From: Branchiostoma belcheri
Lineage: Eukaryota > Chordata > Leptocardii > Amphioxiformes > Branchiostomatidae
Reading direction: 5' to 3'
Length of the DNA stretch: 64,000 bases
NCBI RefSeq assembly: GCF_001625305.1
Contig: NW_017804020.1
Coordinates: 7,500,906 to 7,564,905, forward strand
The notes beneath the pieces were generated by a model. The model was not told where the DNA came from. It ran no database searches and was given only the letters and a program-made list of their open reading frames with translations. Shown piece by piece: positions 1 through 55,455 of this stretch. Each line of letters opens with the position of its first letter. Within the stretch, counting starts at the first letter, position 1. The translations under genes and the position numbers were made by a program.

Positions 1-204
1 TGGTAAAAACACAGTCAATAGGCGGCGTGGAAGCCTGCCAAGTGTTCCACGGTATCTCAAGGGCGTCTGTCACAGTGTCACAGACATAATCGCAGCCTTT
101 CTCTTCAGGGCTTCAAAGTTGTGGGAAGTTGAAAGGGCTTTTAGCGGGCGTGCCAAGGACGCGGGTTTGTGGTGTGCTTGTTGCGTGAGAGAGGTTCTGC
201 GTAC

Positions 205-44874
<44,670 letters not shown>

Positions 44875-44879
44875 GCCTA

Positions 44880-45200
44880 CTTCGTGCCAATTTCCCAACA
44901 GCTTTCCTGAGTGATTGTGGGGGAAACGGGAGCCGCTGAACGGCGCTGGGATCGCTTAGGTTGGGCATGCACGACGACGGTATTCCTCCCGATCGAAAAA
45001 TATTACACAGCAGCCTGGGTCTCGAGCTGTGGGAACCGCAGCGGCCGACAGATGCATTATTTGGAGGCGCTGCCACAGTTCGCATGCGCAGATCAATTAT
45101 GTATTCCGTGCCGACAAGTTGACGTTTCTTCTATTGGCTATTGTCCTATTTTAATGAGATGTTGTGTAAACATTGTCTATTATAGGCGAAAGTTGATAGG
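44880..45200 (-). promoter_or_regulatory. Probable Jagged promoter and 5' flank
   Basis: The sequence just upstream of the start codon is CpG-richer than the surrounding introns. Reading with the gene it contains a CCAAT box (45133-45137, CCAAT on the minus strand). On either strand it has one RBPJ/Su(H) consensus TGTGGGAA (45028-45035) and an NRF1-like CGCATGCGCA core (45079-45090, one mismatch to the 12-base consensus). I see no clear TATA box, which fits a CpG-type promoter. The transcription start is not visible from sequence alone. Confidence 0.45.
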
Positions 45201-45235
45201 CGTGTGACTAATTTGACCTAAAATTTTCCCAGGGT

Positions 45236-45623
45236 ATGCTGTACGCACCGTACGTCGCCCAAGAAGTGAAGAAAGTGGTCGAAATGTGGGGGGAAGAGGA
45301 AGGAAGACCGTGCCCGACTGTTGTCGGGTACCTGAACGGGCTCGGCCGCGGGGGCAGGAGGCGGGACGGCGGCGGTAGGACGGGCCGGTCGATAGCCTGC
45401 GGTTGGTAGGGGGAACATGAGAAGGCCTCCTCTGGATCGCCCCTCGCACTCTTTGCCAACAGCCGTGGGGCCGATCGCTTTACTTCGTCTTGACTCTCCG
45501 ACGGTCTACTTTTACTCCGGTTACTCATCGACACGAGGACCGTTGTTTCCAGATACTATTAGGAAACCAGAGATCGGCAACAAAATACGCGGAAGGGCAG
45601 ATCAGATTATGCGTAGATTGAGG
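45236..45623 (+). CDS. Weak candidate divergent two-exon gene start (unrecognised)
   Basis: On the strand opposite to Jagged, an ATG at 45236 opens a 57-codon frame (MLYAPYVAQEVKKVVEMWG...) ending at 45409. A possible donor GTAGGA lies at 45375. Splicing from 45374 to an acceptor TTGTTTCCAG before 45553 keeps the frame and continues DTIRKPEIGNKIRGRADQIM. A donor GTAAAC follows 45623. Codons favour G or C at the third base. I do not recognise the protein and find no later exon, so this may be chance coding-like CpG sequence. Confidence 0.2.
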
Positions 45624-46089
45624 GTAAACATGTATCTTTTATCCCTAACAACATATGTATGCTTTGTCGTGTCTTTGAAGGTCTGGGACTAGGTGTCAGG
45701 GTGGCGTGGTCGATCAACAGGCACTTTGGGTACGGTTTCTTTGACCAAGGAGGTTAAACCTCCCTTGCTTTGTGACGATTAAAACTTTGGCAACCTCGGA
45801 ATGTACTTTGCCCAGCCCAGCAGACATCGAGCTTGCTTCTTTTATAAGCTTTCGTATCGGCGACGTAAAACTCGTCATTCTATCATATAGTTGTTTTTCT
45901 GTCTCTAGATCCAGAAGCAATAGACTAATCTACCTCCATGGACTGTTGTAGACTGAATGTACGGTTAGAATATTTTCTTGGTCTTGTTCCAACGTTGCAA
46001 GTATTGATCACAACAGATCATGCCCTCTCTTGTTTGCTAACTGAACTGCAGGTGTTCGCCTAATCGTGGCCGGGACAGGTGACGCAACC

Positions 46090-46284
46090 TACTCTCCAAG
46101 CAGAGGTTTGGGCTTTGGCTTATTTTGGCGTGTTTTAGGCATTTTTTTTTGTCAGGCTTTCTTTTTTGTACTGGTTTCCTTTTTTTGGTGCTAGCACTAA
46201 AAAAAAAAATGAAAAGCCGATGAAAAAGCCTAAAAACGCGCAAATGAAAAATAAGCGAAAGCTCAAACCTCTGGTTGGAGAGTA
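46090..46284. mobile_element. Palindromic foldback element, family D
   Basis: TACTCTCCAAGCAGAGGTTT ... CTCAAACCTCTGGTTGGAGAGTA: the two halves are nearly full inverted complements. Flanks GACGCAACC and GATGCAACT agree at 7 of 9 bases, a decayed 9-bp duplication. Confidence 0.8.
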
Positions 46285-46292
46285 GATGCAAC

Positions 46293-46551
46293 TAGCCTCC
46301 TGTGCAGGCCTCCAGGTGGGTGGGAGTTTTGATGCTGCGTTTTATACTATAGGTACAGTATACTATAGGGTTTTAACGCGTTCTTTTGCCGCCCATCATA
46401 CTACCAGCCGCCCAGAGAAAGTTTGTACCCGCTCACCTACCTTCTATATGGGCGGATGGCCGTATGTAGGATGACCGGGAAAAGAACGTATAAAAAGTCC
46501 AAATCGCAGTATGGAAAACTCCCACCCGCCCGGAGGCCTGCACAGGAGCTA
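46293..46551. mobile_element. Palindromic foldback element, TAGCC ends
   Basis: TAGCCTCCTGTGCAGGCCTC and GGCCTGCACAGGAGCTA ends, with GGTGGGAGTTTT/AAAACTCCCACC inside. It abuts the family D element. AGATGCAA occurs near both ends. Confidence 0.7.
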
Positions 46552-46596
46552 TAAGATGCAAACCAAGCTGCACAGTAACTCGCAAATCAGTCTAGA

Positions 46597-46798
46597 AACA
46601 CTGCCAGGCTTCGGAAGTGGCTGGACTGAGAGCAGAACAACAGATAAAACGCCAGGGGAGTTGGTATGAGTACAAATGAGTACACATTTCCGGCAAATGT
46701 ACTCTTTTAATACCGCGGACCAACTTCCCTGGCATGTTATCTGTCCATTTGACCAAGTTCTGCTCTTTCCAGCCACTTCTGAAGCCTGGTAGTGGCTC
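46597..46798. mobile_element. Palindromic foldback element, F-like
   Basis: CTGCCAGGCTTCGGAAGTGG ... CCACTTCTGAAGCCTGGTAG arms, with GAGCAGAAC/GTTCTGCTC and CCAGGGGAGTTGGT/ACCAACTTCCCTGG further in. Confidence 0.75.
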
Positions 46799-47981
46799 CG
46801 GATACCAGTGCCTCTTGTGATCTCAGGGACTTTGTCAGCATGAAAATTTACACTTTTCCCAGAAGCGTCACTCACTGAAAACGCACTTTACTTGCCTAAT
46901 ATAACGATGTAGGTGTTTTCGATGCTCTTTACGATTTGAAAACATGATTAACTTCCTCTAGAATAAACATCAAGTTGGTGAAAAATTATGCATTTTCAAA
47001 TTCAAACTAGTTTTGCAAATGTTTTATATCATCTGTACGGAGTTCTATAGCTAGTGGTGCACGCTTTACTTTAGTTCCTCTGCCCATTCAGTGTTCGTAT
47101 GAAATCACAACGAATACACCTTTAAGTAATACCAAACCTAACTTGATTTTCTTAGTGTTTAGAATACAAGTAATTGTTTCTCTGCTAAAGAGTGGTCGAC
47201 TGGTTTACTTGAATATCATGGGAAGTAACGTTTTTAGAATTGTCTGTAGCCCTAACTGAATATTGAAACATGAACTATCATCTTGACTGATCGTTGTCAC
47301 CAGGAAATTTGCCAACAATAAAACTAATAACGTTAAAATGTATGTGGTGTGTTTTCTTCGTGTGCGGATGACTACAACAACATATCGTTAAAGTCCGCAG
47401 AAATAAAAGTGGCTATTTATACGTCTATAAACGGCTTTCCCAGAAGCCAAGTGGTGTGTGGTTGAAACGAGGACTTCTGTGTCTCCTCAGTATAATTAGG
47501 TCTGATGAAGACATTTGAGAAGAAGTTCAGCGGTCGACACTTGTCGTGAGGGTGTCCCCGGCTGACGGACCAGAGTTTGAATATCGCCTCCGAGCAACTG
47601 TAGCGTATTCCAACAATGTGTGATTCTTCGTTTGGGCAAATATCGCGGGCAGACCGTCATCGGTGGTCCCGGAAACACGATGTGATCGTAAAATGAAGCA
47701 GTCTGTTGAAGAGAGCAGCACGTCTGGCCTGAGAGAAATGGGCTGCCCGCTTGCCATACTTCAGTGGAAGCCAAGTCAACCGTCTACTCCCCTGTGGTAG
47801 GAGGCAACAATCGTCACATCTGCTTTTCTACCTCATTTAACATCGTACTTCTGTTAATACAGAACCCGGCCCAGTAAGTCTAGAACTGATTCTACGAGCG
47901 GATACATATGCAATCTGGTGGCTGCAAAGACAGTATGCAATTTTCCAGACAGTTACAAGTTGTTGGGCTTGCCTAAAAATA

Positions 47982-48116
47982 TAGCCTCTACCAGGCTGTC
48001 GGGTGCGGTATTAAAACTGTACTTTTCTAGCGGACTAACTCCCTCTGCATGTTTTTTCTCTCTATTTGGTCAATTTCTACTCTTTCCAACCGCCTTCCGA
48101 AGCTTGGTAGAGGCTA
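47982..48116. mobile_element. Foldback element, family F (shortened interior)
   Basis: Ends TAGCCTCTACCAGGCTGTCG and GAAGCTTGGTAGAGGCTA. Flanks CTAAAAATA and TGAAAAATA agree at 7 of 9. Only the right arm carries the usual CTATTTGGTCAATTTCTACT stretch. A half copy of family D follows to about 48200. Confidence 0.75.
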
Positions 48117-48322
48117 TGAAAAATATATTAGTACAAAAAGAATGCCCTAAACACACGCCAAAAATAAGAAGCCTTAACCTCTACTTGGAGAGTAGAGCAG
48201 ATGTTTTCAGGCTTCTTGGAAGCTGCATCCGTCCACTGAAATTAGAAAAGAAAAGGTCCCACTTGTTCAATCGATAGCTAAGCATTGTCTACGAGCGATG
48301 CAAAGGCAGAGTGATGTATACA

Positions 48323-48532
48323 TAGCCTCCACCAGGCTTGGAGAGGCGGCTGGAAAGAGTAGAAATCGGCCAAATAGAGATAAGCATGCCAAGGGAGTTT
48401 GTCAGAGAACAGTTCGCCGCACATGTCATTGTTGCACTGTTCTCTCAACGGACAAACTCCCTTGGCATGCTTATCTCTCTATTTGGCCGATTTCTACTCT
48501 TCCAGCCGCCTCCCCAAACCTGGTAGAGGCTA
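48323..48532. mobile_element. Foldback element, family F (full palindrome)
   Basis: 210 bp. TAGCCTCCACCAGGCTTGG and CCTGGTAGAGGCTA ends. Arms contain AGTAGAAATCGGCCAAATAG and its complement, and GCATGCCAAGGGAGTTTGT and its complement. Flanks ATGTATACA and AGGTATACA agree at 8 of 9. Confidence 0.88.
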
Positions 48533-48748
48533 AGGTATACACACTGCTACCAGGAAATGAACGTCACTAACAACAGCCTCATTACAAACTTTACAATAGC
48601 CCGAGTAACAAGCCAGTCTAACGACCGACATCCTGTGGCGATTTTCTCTTTTCAATGTCAGGATGACCACAGATGCGTCATGTCTGGCTTTCCATATAAA
48701 AGTTTTCCTGATGTCGTAGTGGTGATGAAACAAAAAGCGGACCACCAA

Positions 48749-48932
48749 TACTCTCCAAGCAGAGGTCTGGGTTTTGGGGGTATTTTTAGCGTGTTTTTAG
48801 GCTTTTTTATTTTTACTTCTTTTTTGGGTTTGGTGGAGAAAAAAATTCAGTGCAAAAGAGAAACCCCGATAAAAAAAAGCCTAAAAACACGCTTAAAATA
48901 CCCCCAAAACCCAGACCTCTGCTTGGAGAGTA
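48749..48932. mobile_element. Foldback element, family D, exact 9-bp target duplication
   Basis: 184 bp, TACTCTCCAAGCAGAGGTC to GACCTCTGCTTGGAGAGTA, an almost perfect palindrome. The flanking GACCACCAA is exact on both sides (48740-48748, 48933-48941). Confidence 0.92.
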
Positions 48933-49414
48933 GACCACCAACACAATGGTCACACAATGCCTCATGCATGCAGATTTTATTTGGCTTGACTTTACGTGAC
49001 TACCGAGTTCATCCGGCGGCTTTCTGCTATCTGTTGTTCTTCAGGCTAAATCACTGCAAGTGCGACAATGACATGTGCGGCTGATAACAAACAGGGTCGT
49101 CCAGGAACGGGAGATACAACTAGCCTCCGTAGCAGCCTTAAAGTAATATAGAACTGGAGGTTTGGTAGTCTTCGGCTGTTTTCTGATTAGCCCAGTTCTA
49201 AAACAAGTGCGGGTAATTCAACCAGGCCGGCTATGTTGTCTACATGCAATCAGAAAATCACATAAAAGCTCCCAAAGACCCTGAAGACCACCAAAACCCC
49301 CAGTTTTTGGCATGCTATGGAGCAACAACAGCGATATGGCCTCACAGACATTGAAAAAAGTATTTTATACATTAGTCACGTAGTGTTGGTGTACATGCGA
49401 TGACGCACTGATTA

Positions 49415-49911
49415 GGCCACACCAAGTAAATTTTATGGATGACGTCCGCGCGCGCATTGATTTTGGCCTGTTCCTAGAAAAAAAAAACAAGAAATTCCGC
49501 TTCCTGTAACTATGACCAAAGAGTCACGACAGTGCGGCAAATAGGTTTATACGGACCAAAGCTTATGATTGAAGCATCAAGCAAGGAAATCATGACTTCC
49601 ATTAGGAATTCAGTTTGGTACATGCTGCCACATTTGAAGAAACTTGCTGACCGCTCCATCTATCTCCCCAAAGCACAAGACGACAACTGCTGTTCCACCT
49701 GATTTATTGCTGTTTTGATGATGAATAAAAGACTTGTTGCTTGTTACACTGTGTCACCTCATTCAATTTGTGTCCTAACATTTGTCGTCTCTTAGTATAT
49801 TTCTAATCTAGGCATCTTGTTTTTTAGGGCCCTTCTTGTTTTTTTTCGCCCTCTCGCATTAGATTTAGGGTCTCCAAAGGACGTCATCCATAAAATTTAC
49901 GTGGTGTGGCC
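49415..49911. mobile_element. PIF/Harbinger-like element, family A2
   Basis: 497 bp. GGCCACACCAAGTAAATTTT and AAAATTTACGTGGTGTGGCC ends extended by ATGGATGACGTCC/GGACGTCATCCAT. TTA duplications at 49412 and 49912. Outer ends as in family A but a different interior with no clear frame. Confidence 0.85.
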
Positions 49912-50353
49912 TTATGACAAATACGTGTGTTTCCAGTCGGCATGACATCATGTCGGGAACTGTGACTGGCACAGAGGAAAATGTTGACAAGGAAACAGCG
50001 TGTTAACAATAACAACTGTGCAAACAGGATAAACGAGCTTGAATAGTTCCAGCCTATACGACCACTGTATTCATGATTAGTGTGTATTTGCTGTTAAACG
50101 ACTTAAAACCAGCTTAGCATCCCAGTGGCGAGAAACAAAGGGCTATCAATCAATGGGCTGGATTAAACAGTCAAATATGAAAACGAAATCAAAATCCCTT
50201 ATTCTTAACTACACTGATACCCCCTCACCCACCCTCACACACACCTGCATCGTTTAGCCTTCCAGAAATAGAATTGTAGTTGTGTAGGAAGAGTGTAAAC
50301 GCTGTAAAACAATTGTGTGCGATGCGCCCATAATAGAAAACCTTGAAAAGGCT

Positions 50354-50550
50354 TACTCTCCAAGCAGAGGTTTGGGTTTTGGGGGTATTTTTAGTGTGTT
50401 TTTAAGCTTTTTTATCGGGGTTTCTCTTTTGCACTGAATTTTTTCCCCACCAAACCCAACAAAAATTCAGTGCAAAAGAGAAACCCCGATAAAAAAGCCT
50501 AAAAACACACTAAAAATACCCCCAAAACCCAAACCTCTGCTTGGAGAGTA
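50354..50550. mobile_element. Foldback element, family D, exact 9-bp target duplication
   Basis: 197 bp, near-perfect palindrome from TACTCTCCAAGCAGAGGTTT to AAACCTCTGCTTGGAGAGTA. GAAAAGGCT is repeated exactly at 50345-50353 and 50551-50559. The youngest-looking copy in the window. Confidence 0.93.
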
Positions 50551-51043
50551 GAAAAGGCTATCATTGCGAACGCTACACTCGACTACATTTGTGCATATGC
50601 GCAATGGTCAGGCTGTTTTCAAGGTCGCTATATAACCTCCTTTGCTGTAAGGTATCTTTCTTCCTCTTCTCTTGTTGATTATTTTGCCATATCATTTTTC
50701 CCGGACAAACAAATATTTCATATCGCTATACTAGGTCAACGTTTTAACAAGGAGGTTAAAAACATGGTTTTAACCATTGCATTTTTAATACCAATATTGG
50801 CCATGGCTTCAACAGTGCTGAAAAAAGATAGACACGGTGCACGTCAAATTATTACTACTTTGCCGAGATACAGGCATGGAGAAATGATATGGAAAAGGCG
50901 TTAAGTCCAGTTTATTCCTGCTTAAATCATGTCCAGAAACAGGTGATAAGCCCAGAGGAACATGATCGTCCCCGCGTCATAGTTTTGACTACGTCGGTCC
51001 GCTGGTCTCCTCCCGCCCGCCCTGACCACACCAGGCAGTAGCT

Positions 51044-51173
51044 TAGCCTCCTTTTCAGGCGTTCCGGGATCGGTCGTCTTTTTTGGGAGAGGGTATTTTC
51101 TGATCTAGATCGAAGCTCCGACCGGCAGCCCTACATAGCTCTCTCGATCCCGAAACGCCTGAAAAGGAGGCTA
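51044..51173. mobile_element. Foldback element, TAGCC ends, different interior
   Basis: TAGCCTCCTTTTCAGGCG and CGCCTGAAAAGGAGGCTA with CGGGATCG/CGATCCCG inside. Flanks GCAGTAGCT and GCAGTAGCC agree at 8 of 9. A further inverted pair, AGCCTGGGTGTCAGAC and GTCTGGCACCCAGGCTA, lies at 51179-51321. Confidence 0.82.
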
Positions 51174-51447
51174 GCAGTAGCCTGGGTGTCAGACGCATAG
51201 CACGTCAGGCCAAGAGTTAGCCAGGATCGGGTGGAGATAAAATTTCCTTGGGGGCATGTCGGCCCTGAAGCTGAGGAACTGGCCAGTGTCCACCCTGGAA
51301 ACAGTCTGGCACCCAGGCTAGTCTCCACAGTCAACACAACCCACCAGGCCACCTGTTCCTGTCCTTCTTCCTACTGCTACATGAATCCGTAAGGACCACA
51401 CGAGGCTTAAGTTTCGCCCAACTCCATAAAAAGGCATCCTTATAATA

Positions 51448-51600
51448 TACTCTCCAAGCAGAGGTTTCGGTCAAGGTTATCATCATTTTTTTTCGACTTT
51501 TTCTCCAATTTTATTTTTCTCTAAGGCCATGTTGATTTGATATTAATAAGGATGACATCCACGCGCGCATGAATTTTCGTCCGTTTAAAAAAAGTTTTCA
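51448..51600. mobile_element. Fragments of families D and A2
   Basis: A left end of family D (TACTCTCCAAGCAGAGGTTT, 51448 onward) followed at 51522 by a left end of family A2 (AAGGCCATGTTGATTTGAT, GGATGACATCCACGCGCGC). No matching right ends were found. Confidence 0.55.
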
Positions 51601-51992
51601 ACCAAACTGTTAATCGTACGAAACAGTTTCAAAATGAGCAAATATAAATATATACCGTAAGTTGCAAAAAAAAAGGAAAACGATACCAATGTCGTATCAT
51701 GATCATGCCAATCAAACGAAAAAAGACAAAAAATGTAAAGAAATGAATTCGAAGACTAGATTATTTGCCATACCATACTCTATGTCATTTGTTCAACCTT
51801 TATAACCACGTAGATTTTATAATGAAAGCAACCAAAGAGGGTATCAAAGTGAAAACGCTTTGGTAAATCAAACAAGGTGAAAACTGTCATTCGAGTTACA
51901 TGGTAGGAACGTGACTACCGAATGGGAGTAGTGGAAACAGATTCTACAGCGCTATGAAACAGAACTAAAGTATTGAACTATTACAGACAGCC

Positions 51993-52415
51993 TACTCTCC
52001 TATTTTGGGCGTGTTTTTGGCAATTTTTATCGGGCTTTCTTTTTTGTACTGGTTTCCTTCTTTTTTTTTAGTGCCAGCACTAAAACAAAAAAAAAAGAAA
52101 AGCCGATAAAAAAGCCTTAAAACGCGCAAAAATGCTCAAACCTCTGGTTGGAGAGTAGATGCAACTAGCCTCCTGTGCAGGCCTCCAGGCGGGTGGGTGT
52201 TTTGATACTGCGTTTTGTAGGATTTTTAACGCGTTGTTTTTTAACTCGCAAATCGCGTTGTTTTTTTTAACTAGAAACACTACCAGGCTTCGGAGTTCCT
52301 TTTTTTTGCACTGGAATGACGTATAAAATTCCAGTGCAAAAAAAACAAAAACATAAAAAAGCCTAAAAACACGCCAAAAATAAGCCAAAACCCAAACCTC
52401 TGCTTCGACACTACA
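51993..52415. mobile_element. Composite of foldback elements, partial copy of 46090-46620
   Basis: Family D (51993-52157), then GATGCAACTAGCCTCCTGTG and GGCCTCCAGGCGGGTGGG, then CTAGAAACACTACCAGGCTT: the same three units in the same order as 46090-46620. A second D-type right arm (52330-52415) follows. Confidence 0.7.
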
Positions 52416-52745
52416 TACAGCCCTACTACAATACGGTAACATGCACACCAAGTTCAACTTTTTCTCAGGTGTATCACTAAATTGGGTGAAAGCAAAAGAG
52501 AAGAAGCCAACTTTTCATGAATAAAACAAAATAAGCTTTGGGATATTTTGTATCGGATATCACTCACTCTTGTACCCACGAAATTAACATGAATAAAAAA
52601 TCAGCTGTTCTACATGTATTACTATATACCCAGAGGGATGCTTAGTAACAAGGGGACACCACTAATTGACTGTCGTCCTAACGACAGGAGAACAGATCGC
52701 AGTTTTTAATCAGAGCCCAGGAGGCTATATGCGCGCCTGCTAGAG

Positions 52746-53380
52746 TCAGGGGTGCCAGAGTAAACCACAGTGCAATTTTCAGTACGGAATACAGTGCAAT
52801 TTTACGGAATACAGTGCAATTTTACGGAATACAGTGCAATTTTACGGAATACAGTGCAATTTTACTTGTAGTACAGTGCAATTTTACTAGTACACAGTGC
52901 AATTTTACGGAATACAGTGCAATTTTACGGAATACAGTGCAATTTTACTAGTATACAGTGCAATTTTACTAGTATACAGTGCAATTTTACGGAATACAGT
53001 GCAATTTTACGGAATACAGTGCAATTTTACGGAATACAGTGCAATTTTACTAGTATACAGTGCAATTTTACGGAATACAATACAATGGTATTAGTATGCA
53101 GTACGACTTTACGGAATACAGTGCAATTTTACTAGTATACAGTGCAATTTTACGGAATATAGTGCAATTTTACTAGTATACAGTGCAATTTTACGGAATA
53201 CAGTGCAATTTTACTAGTATACAGTGCAATTTTACGGAATACAATACAATGGTATTAGTATGCAGTACGACTTTACGGAATACAGTGCAATCGTTTTAGT
53301 ATACAGTGCAATTTTACTAGTATACTAATACAATTGCACTGTATTCCGTAAAATTGCACTGTATACTCTGGCACCCCTGA
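52746..53380. mobile_element. TIR element filled with a 20/21-bp minisatellite
   Basis: Inverted ends TCAGGGGTGCCAGAGTA and TACTCTGGCACCCCTGA. The inside is some 27 tandem units of ACAGTGCAATTTTACGGAAT (20 bp) mixed with a 21-bp form ending TACTAGTAT. Near the right end the unit appears inverted. CAGGGGTG is a common hAT terminus. No 8-bp target duplication is clear. Confidence 0.8.
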
Positions 53381-53802
53381 ATGAGAAGGCCATCAAGAGA
53401 CATCCAACGCGTTTTCAGGGCAGCAAAACAGAAAATATTGTAGATGAGTAAATGTGATATTGACATTTACTTTCATTTCTATGGGCACATTTCCATCTAT
53501 CATTTCATACTTGAAGCATTTTAAATAACTCCAAAACAATCTATGTGAGGCGTCTCTTTATTTTTTTGGTACCACCACAAGAACCAACCTCGATACAAAA
53601 TAAACAACCGTTTTCCGTCGACGTCAGTGACGTCGCATTTTTACCTCACAGATATCAGTATGCTATGGGTTGATTCAACTTCTACTACATGACCAAAAAA
53701 TGACTTTGACAACTCAGTTTTGTAGCCCAAAAATTGTATTTGATGTCTTTAAAAAGCATCAGTGCCTGCATTGATACAGTTTTTACCTACATGAGATACT
53801 AT

Positions 53803-54668
53803 TGCCAGACCATTGTAACCAGTGTTAGGTTACATCATGTTGCAATTTGATGGTAGGAGGGATTTAGACTCCTGTCATCATATATATTCTGATTTGTGAA
53901 AGAGGAGTGAATTGCGAAGAGGGCATTGAGAATTACAATAGTTTGTCCCATTTCATCCAATCACAACTACGACTCAATTCAAGGCACGGACAAACAGACT
54001 GTACAACTCGTTACTCCACTGCACAATTAGACTGTACAATAGCCAAATGCAGACCTAGTGTTCTAGTGTTTCATCATCAACTTTCATGTCCCACTTTTGT
54101 ATGTAATTACCTTGTGCGTCTTTTGTACTTATGTAAAGTCCACACAATTCAGGAGTACTACGTACCCCTGCTATGTTGACTGTTCTTAATAAAATTGAAA
54201 ATTGAAATTGAAAAAAAAATTCCTCTGTCAACTCCTCATTTCCGGTTTAGAAATCAGCAGCTGAGGACATAATATGATAGCAACATGCAACAGTGACATC
54301 GATCTGAAAAATGAAGGGACAACTTCATTTTATAAAGATGGTGAACAAAACTGTATAGATCTACTAAAAATGAGCATATGGGGATATTTTTTCTGCAGTG
54401 AAATAAATACAAATTAACCTGCACAAGAGAACAAATCTACAGAAGGACCACCTGGCCAATGTGACCACTTTATTGGTAGTGCCTTAGATAATTTATCCAT
54501 TGACACACTCATTAAGAACCCTGTCTATAGTGACCACCTGTCCACATAGACCAGATTTTATCAGTCCTCTGGTTGGTTGTCTTGATCAGTTTTGCCAGAC
54601 CATTGTAACCAGTGTTTTGTTACATAATGTTGCAATTTGATGGTAGGAGGGATTTAGACTCCTGTCAG
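53803..54668. repeat. Pair of about 75-bp direct repeats flanking a retroelement tail
   Basis: GCCAGACCATTGTAACCAGT to GGGATTTAGACTCCTGTCA occurs at about 53803-53877 and again at about 54593-54668, with a few differences. Between them lies a plus-strand retroelement 3' end. Confidence 0.7.
53900..54215 (+). mobile_element. Probable LINE 3' end
   Basis: A short frame (53907-54179) without recognised domain is followed by CTTAATAAAATTGAAAATTG and an A-run, as at non-LTR 3' ends. The 5' boundary and clade are not determined. Confidence 0.4.
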
Positions 54669-55017
54669 ATTGTAAAATGTTAGGACACTAGTAAAAGAGT
54701 GTTTACAGTTTTTTAAGTCTGTTACCATATATACATACATACATGTACCGGTATATTGTATGGTTAGTTGCCTCAGCACTGCATGAAATTCTATCTTCTA
54801 GTAAACATACCTTTAAGTATGAGCAAATGTTATGCTTCTTTGATCATTCAAGTGGAAAAATGGAACCTTTACGCACTCTTTAAGGTACGCTTAAATCAGA
54901 TTTCAAGCAACACTGGCAGTTTATTACAAAAGGTTCTATGTAATAACATGTACCATGATCCATACACTTTATCACCAACATAGATACTCACATGAACAAG
55001 AGTGTCAGGTTTTTTTT

Positions 55018-55078
55018 TAATGATGTTGGGACTAATTAGTTATGATAATATCATAACTAATTAGTCCCAACATCATTA
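55018..55078. repeat. Perfect 61-bp palindrome
   Basis: Two 30-base arms, TAATGATGTTGGGACTAATT outward from the centre to GTTATGATA and its exact complement, around a single central base. It ends 12 bp before the Harbinger-like MITE at 55091. Confidence 0.95.
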
Positions 55079-55090
55079 ATTCTTTGCTAA

Positions 55091-55455
55091 GGCCACACCA
55101 ATTCAATGCCTTGGTTAACAGATTTTTCTAGAAAAATAATGGAGCGGGCGGGCGGAAAAAATAAAAAATAAAAACAGGCCTAGGCATCCTATTATGGCCC
55201 AAAATGGTATGATAGGAGCCATGAAGTCAACACACCAGGCTGGTTCGAAATTTAAGCAATGAATTTTGAACTTTAAATGATACCATTGCATTGAAAGATG
55301 TTACAGTTACTGTAACATCTAGGATGAAAAGGACTGTTTTCAACTGTTCAGGGCAAAATATGAGCATTTTGTAATTGATTCTGAATTTTTATTTTTATTT
55401 GCAAATCAGAAAAAAATGAAGCGGCGAATCCGTTAACCAAGAAATTGATGTGGCC
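55091..55455. mobile_element. PIF/Harbinger-like MITE, family A (inverted orientation)
   Basis: GGCCACACCAATTCAATGCC to GAAATTGATGTGGCC with TAA at 55088-55090 and 55456-55458. Centre AGGCCTAGGCATCC. The only family A copy on the 5' side of Jagged. Confidence 0.88.

Noticed and set aside
44896-44898. A longer Jagged N-terminus starting at 44898
   Set aside because: The codon there is TTG, not ATG; the first ATG in frame is at 44874 and gives a normal signal peptide length.
45208-45534. 108-codon proline/serine-rich open frame on the minus strand upstream of Jagged
   Set aside because: Low-complexity GC-rich sequence in the promoter flank; no domain, and the opposite strand is equally open.
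48323-48532. Possible CRISPR-like or miRNA hairpin because of the strong palindrome
   Set aside because: Animal DNA; the hairpin is a transposable foldback element with a target duplication and several related copies nearby.
52897-53135. Two long overlapping frames with repeated peptides
   Set aside because: Translation of the 20/21-bp minisatellite, not a protein.
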